The position numbers were made by a program, and so were the translations under genes. This document shows, in pieces, positions 1-7,425 of a DNA stretch of 64,000 nucleotides; position 1 is the first letter of the stretch; each line of letters begins with the position of its first letter. The stretch lies in contig CAYXMM010000008.1 of assembly GCA_964465945.1 (NCBI GenBank), forward strand, positions 1-64,000, in the 5' to 3' direction. The notes under the pieces were generated by a model. The model was not told the DNA's origin. It was given only the letters and a program-made list of their open reading frames with translations, and made no database searches. This stretch comes from JAJRPT01 sp964465945 (GTDB lineage Bacteria > Bacteroidota > Ignavibacteria > Kapaibacteriales > UBA2268).

Positions 1-20
1 TAAAGTCGAAAGACAAACGA

Positions 21-54
21 AAGAAGCCCAGCATATTGCTGGGCTTCTTTTTTG
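21..54 (+). terminator. Intrinsic terminator of a gene lying left of the window
   Basis: A perfect stem, GAAGCCCAGCA / TGCTGGGCTTC with loop TAT, is followed by a run of seven T. The TAA at positions 1-3 may be the stop of the upstream gene, but that gene is outside the window. Confidence 0.8.
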
Positions 55-75
55 TATGAAGCCAACCAACATTGT

Positions 76-330
76 TCATTGTTTCAGAATTGTTCTTATA
101 AAGTTTTCTGAAACATTGATGCTATGGCTAAACTCTTTGATACTTTTCGGGTTTCTTTCCTTGTATAACCTTATAATATATTCCTTATGTGTTGTTATTT
201 TTGGAACGTAAAAGACTAACCCACCAAATTTTTCAAGCATTGTTTGTGCTATCTCTATTCCGCAACTATCTGCGAGAAACTGAAAATCGGGTGTCATTTC
301 TTCGTATTTTATTTGGCTATAAATATTCAT
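76..330 (-). CDS. Mor-type transcription activator (Mu-like phage middle-operon regulator family)
   Basis: The 84-residue product matches the Mor/C activator family. It has an N-terminal helical part (FLADSCGIEIAQTMLEKFGG), the family's beta strand YVPK at about residues 41-44, and a C-terminal helix-turn-helix (IKEFSHSINVSENFIRTIL). These proteins switch on phage middle or late genes. I start at the ATG at 330 because GGAGGAAT lies just upstream of it; an in-frame ATG at 384 would add 18 residues inside the neighbouring gene and lacks such a site. It overlaps the upstream small gene by 14 bp, so the two are probably co-translated. No phage structural gene is visible, so this is either an isolated regulator or the edge of a prophage to the left. 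Confidence 0.7.
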   Translation of the reverse strand: MNIYSQIKYEEMTPDFQFLADSCGIEIAQTMLEKFGGLVFYVPKITTHKEYIIRLYKERNPKSIKEFSHSINVSENFIRTILKQ

Positions 331-544
331 CGTATTCCTCCTCAATTTCTGAAAGCACGGATTCGTAATTGTCCATATAATCAAATATTAAAAATCGAAT
401 GTCTTCGAGTAAATTCTTCTCTCCAATTTTCATTTTTATTAATTTTTGAATTAACTCCTGAAATAGTATTCTTATTTCTGTTCCGTCTGATATTGTTTTT
501 TTGTCAAAATTGACTTTTGGTAGATGCAATTCAATTGCTTTCAT
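317..544 (-). CDS. Small hypothetical acidic protein upstream of the Mor-like gene
   Basis: A 75-residue product that I do not recognise. It is predicted mostly helical with a strongly acidic C-terminus (EIEEEYDEYL). A ribosome binding site, AAGGAATT, precedes the ATG. Its 3' end overlaps the Mor-like gene by 14 bp, giving a two-gene operon read away from the divergent repressor at 700. The arrangement suggests an accessory phage or mobile-element protein, but no function can be assigned from sequence. Confidence 0.5.
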   Translation of the reverse strand: MKAIELHLPKVNFDKKTISDGTEIRILFQELIQKLIKMKIGEKNLLEDIRFLIFDYMDNYESVLSEIEEEYDEYL

Positions 545-553
545 TCTAATTCC

Positions 554-584
554 TTTGTTTTTATGATATTATTTGTTAATTTTG
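554..584 (+). promoter_or_regulatory. Bacteroidota-type promoter, TTTG-N19-TAATTTTG
   Basis: TTTG at 554-557 is followed after exactly 19 bp by TAATTTTG at 577-584, the consensus -33/-7 arrangement of the Bacteroidota housekeeping sigma factor. It points at the repressor gene at 700, leaving an AT-rich leader of about 110 nt in the divergent control region 545-699. Confidence 0.6.
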
Positions 585-699
585 TTTTATTATCATTAAA
601 AATATAATTTATATAGTGCGAAATTATGTAAATAATACATAAAAACAAAGAAATAATTACATTATAATTTAAAATTATTTTTTACTTTATTTTTAAAAT

Positions 700-1074
700 A
701 TGCAGGAAATTGAGGTGGGGACAAATAAGGAAATGGGATTGCGTCTTAAAGAAATTCGTTCTATAATGAATGAAGGGGCTAAGCTTTCTGGCGAACAGTT
801 CGCATATTTGCTTGAAGAAACAGGCGATAGAATCCGAAATTATGAGCTAGGTCGCGCGGGCATTCCTGCTCGGTTGTTTTATAATCTTTATCTACGTGGG
901 TTTAATCCTAATTATATTATCACGGGTGAAGGTGATCTTTATGCTCCTACTAAAAAAGGGGAAGAGGTTAGAGATAGTATTGAGAGTAGAATTTCAAGAA
1001 ATAATATTGTAAAACTTGTTCGCGACAATACAGATCAAATTACGAAAGCCGCTGCTGGAAAAAAAGATGATTGA
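700..1074 (+). CDS. XRE-family HTH repressor, DNA-binding half
   Basis: The 124-residue product begins with an XRE helix-turn-helix (RLKEIRSI, then GEQFAYLLEETGDRIRNYELGRAGIP, residues about 15-55) followed by a linker. It resembles the N-terminal half of phage C1-type repressors. It ends in TGA at 1074, 8 bp inside the S24 peptidase frame that follows. The last codons run through seven A (1059-1065); with six A the frame would continue into the S24 domain and give a protein of about 215 residues, the usual size of XRE-S24 repressors. It lies divergent to the Mor-like operon, as expected for a regulatory switch. It may be a real two-gene arrangement, a frameshifted gene or a homopolymer error. 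Confidence 0.7.
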   Translation: MQEIEVGTNKEMGLRLKEIRSIMNEGAKLSGEQFAYLLEETGDRIRNYELGRAGIPARLFYNLYLRGFNPNYIITGEGDLYAPTKKGEEVRDSIESRISRNNIVKLVRDNTDQITKAAAGKKDD

Positions 1075-1345
1075 GGAAATACTACAGCAAAATGATACGT
1101 TCAAAGTCGATGGTGATTCAATGATTCTTGCGGGGCTTCATAATGGAATGCACGTTATTATTGATAAAAGCATTACTCCAAAACCCAAAGACATCGTTGT
1201 TGTTGAAATTGATAATAAGATTTTTATCAAGGAATTTGACATTTCCGAGAATTTGCCAATTTTCCGAAGTCGCAACTTAAACTACCCTGACATCATAAAT
1301 TACAAAACGTATAAAATTTTTGGTGTAGTTATTAGCCGATTTTAA
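1067..1345 (+). CDS. S24 (LexA/UmuD-type) peptidase domain protein
   Basis: From the ATG at 1067 the product has 92 residues and consists only of the S24 fold. The nucleophile serine is in VDGDSM and the general-base lysine in FIKEF, 37 residues apart as in LexA and UmuD. The C-terminal YKIFGVVISRF is also typical of UmuD. The start overlaps the stop of the HTH gene (ATGATTGA), and GGA lies about 8 nt upstream, so coupled translation is possible. In relatives the HTH and S24 parts are normally one polypeptide. Probably the other half of the repressor. Confidence 0.7.
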   Translation: MIEEILQQNDTFKVDGDSMILAGLHNGMHVIIDKSITPKPKDIVVVEIDNKIFIKEFDISENLPIFRSRNLNYPDIINYKTYKIFGVVISRF

Positions 1346-1375
1346 TTTACCTTCAATTATTTTACATTTTTTTTA

Positions 1376-1383
1376 TATTTTTG
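1376..1383 (+). promoter_or_regulatory. Putative -7 element TATTTTTG upstream of the DUF262 gene
   Basis: TATTTTTG matches TAnnTTTG and lies 37 bp before the ATG at 1420. No good TTTG is present at the -33 position, so this is a weak call supported mainly by position. Confidence 0.35.
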
Positions 1384-1419
1384 TAAGAATGAAAAAAATT
1401 AAAAAAGAGAGAAAGAAGT

Positions 1420-3204
1420 ATGCAGAGATATTCAGTAAACCAATATTTAATAGAGGTTATTTTAGCGTGGGTGAAATCAAGCGAAGTTGCAATTCCAGAA
1501 ATTCAAAGACCATTTGTTTGGAACAGTTCTAACGTAAGGGACTTGTTAGACAGTTTATATAAAGGTTATCCAATTGGTTATATTATTTTGTGGAAGAATC
1601 CTGATATAAAGTTAAAAGATGGAAGTTTAAGTCAAGGTAAAAAAATAATAATTGATGGGCAACAAAGAATAACTGCGTTAACAGCTTCAATTTTAGGCAA
1701 TTCAGTACTTGATAAAAATTATAAAGAAAATAAAATAAAAATAGCATTCCACCCAATAGAAGAAAAATTTGAAGTTCAAAATTCAGCAATCCTAAAAGAT
1801 AAAACTTGGCTACATAATGTTTCTGAAGCAATAAATGGTAACCTATTTGAAATAGTTGAAAAGTATTGTAATGACAATCCAGAATTCGATAAGGTAAAGA
1901 TTCAAAATTCATTTACTACATTAATAAATATTCCTAAAAAGCAAGTTGGGGTAATAGAACTTTCATCTGAGTTAGATATTGAAACTGTTACTGAAATCTT
2001 TATTAGGATTAACTCCAAAGGTGTCAGTTTAAGCCAAGCAGATTTCGTTATGAGTAAAATTGCTTCTGACACAGATTTCGGTGGTATGGAATTGCGGAAA
2101 GCAATAGACTATTTCTGTAGATTGACAATTGATCCAAAATTTTACAAACATATTAAGGAAAATGATAAAGATTTTGCTATTTCTGATTTTTTTGGAAAAA
2201 TTAGTTGGCTTAGAAATGAGAACGATACTTTATATGACCCAGATTATAATGATGTAATTCGTACATCGTTTATGTCTCAATTTGACAGAGGGAAATTATC
2301 TGATTTAGTAAGTTTGCTTTCTGGAAGAAACTTTGAAACAAAATCTTATGAAACTGAAATTGCTAAAAGTTCATTTGAAAAATTAAAATTTGGAGTAGAA
2401 AATTTTATAAGTGAAACTAATTTTAAGCGATTAATTATGATTTTAAACTCAGCAGGTTTTATATCTCCAAAGCTTATAAGGTCATATAATACTTTGAATT
2501 TTGCTTATGTAGTTTATTTAAAACTAAAAAATGATAAAGTTAATTCATCAGAAATTGAAAGTTTTGTTAAAAAATGGTTTGTCCTAACAAATTTAACAGG
2601 TAGATATTCTGGCTCATCAGAAAGTGCTAACGATTACGACATTAGACAGATTTCTAATAAAGGGTTTAAAACTTTCTTGAAAGAAATTGAAGAAAGCGAG
2701 CTTTCAGATTCTTTTTGGGATGTTCAATTACCTCAAAAGTTAGAAACATCATCAAGTAATAGTCCGCAATTTCTAATATTTTTAGCAGCACAAGTTAAGA
2801 ATAATGATAAAGGGTTTTTATCGCGTGATATTTTAGTAAGAGACTTGATCTCTAATAAAGGCGATATTCATCATCTATTTCCAAAAGATTACTTAAAGAA
2901 AAATGGTTATGACAAAAGTTCTTATAATCAAGTTGCTAACTATGTTTATATGCAAACTGAAATTAACATCCGTGTTGGCAATAAACCTCCAAAAGAATAC
3001 ATGGAATTAGTTATTTCGCAAATTAACAATGGTGATAAAAGCATAAGTGGAGTTACATCCGAAAATGAAATTTATGAGAACTTAGAAATGAATTGTATTC
3101 CAAAAGAAATGTTAGAAATGGATATAACTAATTATGAAGAATTTCTAAATTTAAGAAGAAAGATTATGTCTCATAAAATAAAGAACTACTATTATTCTTT
3201 ATAG
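1420..3204 (+). CDS. DUF262/GmrSD-like restriction protein with C-terminal HNH-type domain
   Basis: The 594-residue product has a DUF262 (ParB/sulfiredoxin-like) N-terminus: EIQRPFVW at 27-34, DLLDSLYKGYPIGYIILW at 41-58 and the signature DGQQRIT at 79-85. The C-terminal part has GDIHHLFPKDYL at about 481-492 and conserved asparagines in the following NYVYMQTEIN segment, resembling the DUF1524/HNH nuclease half of GmrSD. GmrSD-family enzymes are Type IV restriction systems or related nucleotide-dependent phage defence proteins; the specificity here is unknown. AGAAAGAAG before the ATG is a plausible ribosome site. It stands alone, next to the phage-like repressor, and ends at a strong terminator. 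Confidence 0.75.
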   Translation: MQRYSVNQYLIEVILAWVKSSEVAIPEIQRPFVWNSSNVRDLLDSLYKGYPIGYIILWKNPDIKLKDGSLSQGKKIIIDGQQRITALTASILGNSVLDKNYKENKIKIAFHPIEEKFEVQNSAILKDKTWLHNVSEAINGNLFEIVEKYCNDNPEFDKVKIQNSFTTLINIPKKQVGVIELSSELDIETVTEIFIRINSKGVSLSQADFVMSKIASDTDFGGMELRKAIDYFCRLTIDPKFYKHIKENDKDFAISDFFGKISWLRNENDTLYDPDYNDVIRTSFMSQFDRGKLSDLVSLLSGRNFETKSYETEIAKSSFEKLKFGVENFISETNFKRLIMILNSAGFISPKLIRSYNTLNFAYVVYLKLKNDKVNSSEIESFVKKWFVLTNLTGRYSGSSESANDYDIRQISNKGFKTFLKEIEESELSDSFWDVQLPQKLETSSSNSPQFLIFLAAQVKNNDKGFLSRDILVRDLISNKGDIHHLFPKDYLKKNGYDKSSYNQVANYVYMQTEINIRVGNKPPKEYMELVISQINNGDKSISGVTSENEIYENLEMNCIPKEMLEMDITNYEEFLNLRRKIMSHKIKNYYYSL

Positions 3205-3243
3205 AATATTCTAATAAAAATTAGTTAATCAATAACCATAAAT

Positions 3244-3276
3244 CAACAAGGGCATATTGCCCTTGTTGTATTTTTT
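3244..3276 (+). terminator. Intrinsic terminator after the DUF262 gene
   Basis: CAACAAGGGCA / TGCCCTTGTTG hairpin with loop TAT, followed by TATTTTTTT. It lies between convergent genes; the minus-strand side lacks a good T tract, so it mainly serves the plus strand. Confidence 0.8.
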
Positions 3277-3286
3277 TAAAAAAAGA

Positions 3287-4216
3287 TTAATCTAATACGT
3301 CGTAAATATCTTGTAAATTAGGGGTTAGAATTACTTCGATTCTTCTGTTTTTCGCTCTGCTTTCTGTGTCGCTCCCTTCTAATATTGGCATATATTCGCT
3401 TCTTCCCGATGCTGTTAGTCGTGTTGGATTGACTTTGCCTTCTTCTTGCAGGTATTTTACTACTTCTGTTGCACGTAATACTGATAGTTCCCAGTTGTCT
3501 TTAAATCTTGCCCCGCCTGTTACTGCTTGATTATCAGTATGTCCTTCTACTAATACGCTGATATCTGGGTTTTCGTTTAATACGACAGATAGGTCTCGCA
3601 AGGCATTCATTCCAATTTCATCTATTTTGGTAGAGCCAGAGCTAAATAGTAATTGATTTGATAATGACACATATACTTTTCCATTTTTAACTTCGACGCT
3701 TAGCCCTTTGTCTTTGAAACCAAGTAAAGCATTGGAGAGTTTGTTTTTTAAGGTGTTCATTTTTGCATCGCGTTCGGATAGTTTATTTTTCAATTCTTGG
3801 AGGTCATTTCCTAATGAGCTGTTTTTTAGGGTTAATCTATTTAAATCGTCTTTTGTGCGACCTAATTCATTTTCTAATTTAGTTTTTTCGCTTTGCAAAA
3901 CTTCAATTTTGGAAAGTAGTTCTTGTATATCGTTTCCGGATTTTGATTTTAGTTGGTTGTAGTTTTCGTTCGCGTTTTTAAAATCACTTTGGCTTTTATT
4001 TAAGTTTGATTTTAAATTATCTATATCAATGTTTAGTCCGATAATATCTTTGTTTAGACCATTAATAATCGTGTGCATTGAATCAACAATATTCTCTAAT
4101 GAGTCTTTAGAATAGACTATTGCTTCATATTTAGATTTAGAAACGCAGGAGTCTAAAACAAACATTGCAATTAAAAGTATTGAAACCTTGCCTATTAATA
4201 ATATTTCTTTTTTCAT
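3287..4216 (-). CDS. OmpA-family lipoprotein with coiled-coil stalk
   Basis: The 309-residue product starts with a lipoprotein signal peptide (lipobox LDSC, Cys24). A long coiled coil of about residues 35-160 follows, then an OmpA/Pal peptidoglycan-binding domain with VEGHTDNQ and SRAKNRRIEVIL. It should anchor in the outer membrane and clamp peptidoglycan in the periplasm. It is the last of four closely spaced minus-strand genes, 7 bp after the GNAT gene. It differs from MotB by having a lipobox and no transmembrane aspartate. Its exact partner is unknown. Confidence 0.85.
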   Translation of the reverse strand: MKKEILLIGKVSILLIAMFVLDSCVSKSKYEAIVYSKDSLENIVDSMHTIINGLNKDIIGLNIDIDNLKSNLNKSQSDFKNANENYNQLKSKSGNDIQELLSKIEVLQSEKTKLENELGRTKDDLNRLTLKNSSLGNDLQELKNKLSERDAKMNTLKNKLSNALLGFKDKGLSVEVKNGKVYVSLSNQLLFSSGSTKIDEIGMNALRDLSVVLNENPDISVLVEGHTDNQAVTGGARFKDNWELSVLRATEVVKYLQEEGKVNPTRLTASGRSEYMPILEGSDTESRAKNRRIEVILTPNLQDIYDVLD

Positions 4217-4223
4217 AAAATTC

Positions 4224-5066
4224 CTATAAAAATGGGAAATAACGTTCTTTGTGTAATGGTTTTAATTTTCTAATATCGAGTACTAATAAGAATGAAGATG
4301 CATTAAATGTTGGCTCGAAGGCGGAAGATTTTATTTTTGCTCCTCCGATTTCTGTTATACTTAAATATTTTTTAAGTAGCGGTGGAACTATAAAGCCGAG
4401 TTCTAATAAGGTTTCTTTAAGTAATTTTATATCTAAAACTGGGTCTTTTCCATCCATTTTATTACTCATAAATTTATAATCTTCTTCGTTAAACTGGTAA
4501 GGGTAAATTGGAGTTATTTCATTATCATACTCTGCATACCATTTATCTACAAATACTTTTATATAAGTTTTTGCCTTTTCAGAATAATTGTTTCCAATCG
4601 AAATTGACCCGTATAATAGATTAATTTCTTGGTTTCGTCTAACAAACTCGCCTATTCCATACCATAAGTAATCTAAGTAATTCCCAGCCCAGTATTTCTT
4701 TTGAATAAAACTTCGCCCGAGTTCCATTAATCTATCTTGTTTCTTGTAAAATTTATCGCTTAGATTATAATATTTGCTAATATGCGATTCTAAACTATCA
4801 CCAACTATTAAACTTTTCATTTTAGCAACACGATAAGAGCCAATGATGTCTTCGTTATCACTAATTATAATATGAATAGCTTTTAAATCATAATCATCTA
4901 CGTCAATCTGTTTATTTGTTCCAGCTCCAATCTCTCCAAATGTCTCTGTTCTTAATTTGCCGATTTCTTGTAATAAAGGATCGTTTAATGTATTAAAACC
5001 TAATAGGTAAATTTTCACATTCCCTTTTATTAAATCAGGTTCATATTGCTTTAATAAATTATTCAA
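4224..5066 (-). CDS. GNAT-fold N-acyltransferase of the OlsB/GlsB (hemolysin-like) family
   Basis: The 280-residue product matches the OlsB/GlsB family: an N-terminal LGKLRTETFGE-like region, then LMELGRSFI followed by LDYLWYGIGEFV and LLYGSISIGN. These enzymes N-acylate an amino acid (ornithine in proteobacteria, glycine in Bacteroides) with a 3-hydroxyacyl group, the first step of aminolipid synthesis. It lies 15 bp downstream of a PlsC/GlsA-like O-acyltransferase, the expected second enzyme. The pairing makes an aminolipid pathway likely, but the head-group amino acid cannot be read from sequence. Confidence 0.7.
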   Translation of the reverse strand: MNNLLKQYEPDLIKGNVKIYLLGFNTLNDPLLQEIGKLRTETFGEIGAGTNKQIDVDDYDLKAIHIIISDNEDIIGSYRVAKMKSLIVGDSLESHISKYYNLSDKFYKKQDRLMELGRSFIQKKYWAGNYLDYLWYGIGEFVRRNQEINLLYGSISIGNNYSEKAKTYIKVFVDKWYAEYDNEITPIYPYQFNEEDYKFMSNKMDGKDPVLDIKLLKETLLELGFIVPPLLKKYLSITEIGGAKIKSSAFEPTFNASSFLLVLDIRKLKPLHKERYFPFL

Positions 5067-5081
5067 AATAATGTTTAATAA

Positions 5082-5921
5082 TTAATTAAAAATATTATTA
5101 AACTTATCCTCTCCTTTTTTAATTGCATAAATATATTCTTTCAATTTAGCAGTGAGTTCTTTGTCGCTTTCTACTCTTTTGAAAATCTCTGGATTTACTA
5201 AATTACCAAATTTATAGTTTAAAGTGTATCCCTTTTTTTTAAACATCTCACGTGGTAATAAAAATGTGGCAAAAATATCCTTAATTTTAATTAAAAAATA
5301 AAATAAAAATGTGTTTCGACCGCTAATAAAAATCGGTAAAATTGGAGCATTAAATTTCCTTGCAATCATTACAGCGCCTTTGTTCCACTTTGGGTCCCTG
5401 ATTTTAAAACCTTGCAAGCGAGAGACTTTTCCAGCAGGAAAGAAGATTACACATTTTTCTTCTTGCATCATTTGGCTGATTCTGATTAAATTTTCGCGTT
5501 GTGATTTGGTGTTGAATAAATCAACTGGTAAGAAAATTCCATTTAAATTTTCTAAGTTACTTAATAAGTCATTTACAACAATTTTTGCATCAGGTCTAAC
5601 TTTGTGAATCATTTCGACAATACTTAAGCCGTCTAATGCACCTAATGGGTGGTTGGCAACTATGACTAATCGCCCATCTTTTGGGATTTTTTGTAAATCG
5701 CTTTTACTATAGAAATAGGAGAAATTAAGCATTTTGAATATTGCTCTTGTATAATCAAGATTATGCAAGTTATGGCTATTTCTAATAAACTGATTAATTT
5801 CTTTTAAATGTAATATTTTTCCGACAATGAAAAGAGCAAACGAAATCCCAAACTTTGGATATTTTTCAAATATCTTTGGGTTTTTAGATTTAATTAGCTT
5901 TTCGAGAGAAATTTCTTCCAT
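5082..5921 (-). CDS. PlsC-type lysolipid O-acyltransferase (GlsA/OlsA-like)
   Basis: The 279-residue product has acyltransferase motif NHPLGALDG (His91, Asp97; the five-residue gap is usual in the hemolysin-like subfamily), the FFPAGKVSR block, and later PILPIFISG. It would transfer an acyl chain to the hydroxyl of the N-acyl amino acid made by the neighbouring OlsB/GlsB-like enzyme. Its start is 3 bp from the end of the upstream Dabb gene, so the genes are co-transcribed. Confidence 0.75.
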   Translation of the reverse strand: MEEISLEKLIKSKNPKIFEKYPKFGISFALFIVGKILHLKEINQFIRNSHNLHNLDYTRAIFKMLNFSYFYSKSDLQKIPKDGRLVIVANHPLGALDGLSIVEMIHKVRPDAKIVVNDLLSNLENLNGIFLPVDLFNTKSQRENLIRISQMMQEEKCVIFFPAGKVSRLQGFKIRDPKWNKGAVMIARKFNAPILPIFISGRNTFLFYFLIKIKDIFATFLLPREMFKKKGYTLNYKFGNLVNPEIFKRVESDKELTAKLKEYIYAIKKGEDKFNNIFN

Positions 5922-5924
5922 TAA

Positions 5925-6233
5925 TTAAAACTCATAATCTACAAAACTTGTTTTTTCTCTCACCAAATTTAGATAATCTACTAATTCAAGATGAGCGGGG
6001 TGAATTTTATACGTATTAATGTCATCAATATTTTTAAATACTGAATCAATCACAATATCGAATGACTTAATTGAATCATCTGCATTGCAGTTAATTCCAC
6101 AAACTAATTCTACAATTTCTGGTATTTCGTTTTGCAGTCCTTCAATTAACTTTTTTGCTTTAAGTAGGTTCTGATGTTTATCTTGTCCGTCAGCAAAATC
6201 ATAGAATTTCATCATTACAATGTGTTTAATCAT
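5925..6233 (-). CDS. Dabb (stress-responsive alpha/beta barrel) domain protein
   Basis: The 102-residue product begins MIKHIVMMKF, contains the HPAHLELVDYLN segment and ends near SFVDYEF, all typical of Dabb-fold proteins. Members are dimeric ferredoxin-like barrels; most have no assigned reaction. It is first in the operon with the aminolipid acyltransferases, so it may be a companion of that pathway, but this is only context. Confidence 0.7.
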   Translation of the reverse strand: MIKHIVMMKFYDFADGQDKHQNLLKAKKLIEGLQNEIPEIVELVCGINCNADDSIKSFDIVIDSVFKNIDDINTYKIHPAHLELVDYLNLVREKTSFVDYEF

Positions 6234-6265
6234 ATATTTTATTGATTTAATTTATTCAAATATTT

Positions 6266-6273
6266 CAAAATTA
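6266..6273 (-). promoter_or_regulatory. Putative -7 element TAATTTTG for the Dabb-aminolipid operon
   Basis: CAAAATTA on the plus strand reads TAATTTTG on the minus strand, 33 bp before the Dabb start. The -33 box is not clear. Confidence 0.35.
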
Positions 6274-6318
6274 TGGTATTTTAGTTAATTTGCAATTTTA
6301 AAAATTAAAATTTAAAAA

Positions 6319-6840
6319 ATGATTTTATCAGGTAAAGAAATTCAAAAAAGAATTGGTGGCGATATAAAAATCGAACCATATTCTGAAAAGCAACTAAATC
6401 CAAATAGCTATAATCTAAAATTACATAATGAGCTCCTTGTTTATGATAATCCAGTTTTAGACATGAAAAAGCCGAATACTGCGAGTAAGTTAATTATTCC
6501 AGAAGAGGGTTTACTTCTTGAAACCGGGAAACTTTATTTAGGCAGAACTCTCGAATATACTGAGACTAATAATCTTGTTCCTATGTTAGAGGGGCGCTCT
6601 TCTATTGGGCGACTTGGCTTGTTTATTCATATAACAGCAGGGTTTGGTGATGTGGGATTTTCTGGATTCTGGACATTGGAAATGCTTTGTGTTCAACCGA
6701 TTATCATTTACCCGAATGTAGAAATATGCCAGATTTTTTACCATACTATTGAGGGAGAATATGGCACTTATGAGGGTGGTAAATATCAGAAAAATAAAGG
6801 TATTCAGCCATCTATGTTATATAAAGACTTTGAAAAATAA
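6319..6840 (+). CDS. dcd: dCTP deaminase
   Basis: The 173-residue product carries the Dcd signature EGRSSIGRLGLF, then HITAGFGDVGFSGFWTLE with the catalytic glutamate. Dcd converts dCTP to dUTP for thymidylate synthesis. The C-terminus (GGKYQKNKGIQPSMLYKDF) resembles the SKYQGQ-GPTPSR tail of bifunctional dCTP deaminase/dUTPases, so direct formation of dUMP is possible. pyrE follows 18 bp later, forming a pyrimidine pair. Confidence 0.9.
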   Translation: MILSGKEIQKRIGGDIKIEPYSEKQLNPNSYNLKLHNELLVYDNPVLDMKKPNTASKLIIPEEGLLLETGKLYLGRTLEYTETNNLVPMLEGRSSIGRLGLFIHITAGFGDVGFSGFWTLEMLCVQPIIIYPNVEICQIFYHTIEGEYGTYEGGKYQKNKGIQPSMLYKDFEK

Positions 6841-6858
6841 AAATTAAGAAAGATAAAA

Positions 6859-7398
6859 ATGAGTAACTCACAAAAAAAAGATTTAGCAAAACACGTATTT
6901 AATATTTCACATATTACAGGTGAATTTAAGCTTAGAAGCGGAGTGATTAGTAATGAGTATTTCGATAAATATCAATTTGAATCGAATTCTGAGTTACTAA
7001 TTTCAATTGCTATTCAATTAAATAGATTTGCAAGTATTTTGCAATTCGATTACCTTGCGGCACTTGAAATGGGGGGTATTCCTATTGCAACTGCTATGTC
7101 AATGCTAAATAAAAAGAGTATGGTTTTTGTCCGAAAAGAAGCAAAGCAATATGGAACAGCAAAACTTGCTGAAGGACCAGATATTAATGGAAAATCGTTG
7201 TTAATCATTGAAGATGTTGTAACTTCAGGAGGGCAAATAATTCTATCTGCAAACGACCTAAGAGAGCGTGGTGCGGTAATCACAGATGCAATTTGTGTAA
7301 TAGATAGAGAATCTGGGGGTAAAGAGAAACTTGCAGAAGTTGGAATTAAGCTTCACTCACTCTTCACAATGACCGAACTAAAAGATGCTGTAAAATAA
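6859..7398 (+). CDS. pyrE: Orotate phosphoribosyltransferase
   Basis: The 179-residue product has GEFKLRSG near the start and the PRPP-binding loop LLIIEDVVTSGGQ. PyrE joins orotate and PRPP to give OMP in de novo pyrimidine synthesis. AAGAAAGATAAAA precedes the ATG. The gene ends at a bidirectional terminator. Length and motifs are ordinary. Confidence 0.9.
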   Translation: MSNSQKKDLAKHVFNISHITGEFKLRSGVISNEYFDKYQFESNSELLISIAIQLNRFASILQFDYLAALEMGGIPIATAMSMLNKKSMVFVRKEAKQYGTAKLAEGPDINGKSLLIIEDVVTSGGQIILSANDLRERGAVITDAICVIDRESGGKEKLAEVGIKLHSLFTMTELKDAVK

Positions 7399-7399
7399 T

Positions 7400-7425
7400 A
7401 AAAGCCCAAAAGGGCTTTTTTATTT
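7400..7425. terminator. Bidirectional terminator between pyrE and the response regulator gene
   Basis: AAAAGCCC / GGGCTTTT hairpin with loop AAAA has a T run on the plus side and A residues on the left, so it can serve both convergent genes. It overlaps the stop codon of the minus-strand gene. Confidence 0.75.

Noticed and set aside
1057..1068. Programmed -1 frameshift at A AAA AAG joining HTH and S24
   Set aside because: The S24 frame is +1 relative to the HTH frame; a -1 slip at this site meets a TGA at once. Only loss of one A or a +1 shift would fuse the halves.
1045..1080. LexA-type Ala-Gly self-cleavage site (AAAG) at the HTH/S24 junction
   Set aside because: In a hypothetical fusion the Gly would be only about 20 residues before the catalytic Ser; LexA, UmuD and lambda CI have about 34-37. 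The spacing is too short to claim autocleavage there.
3287..4216. Second MotB
   Set aside because: It has a lipobox and a coiled-coil stalk instead of a transmembrane helix with the stator aspartate; it is an OmpA-type lipoprotein.
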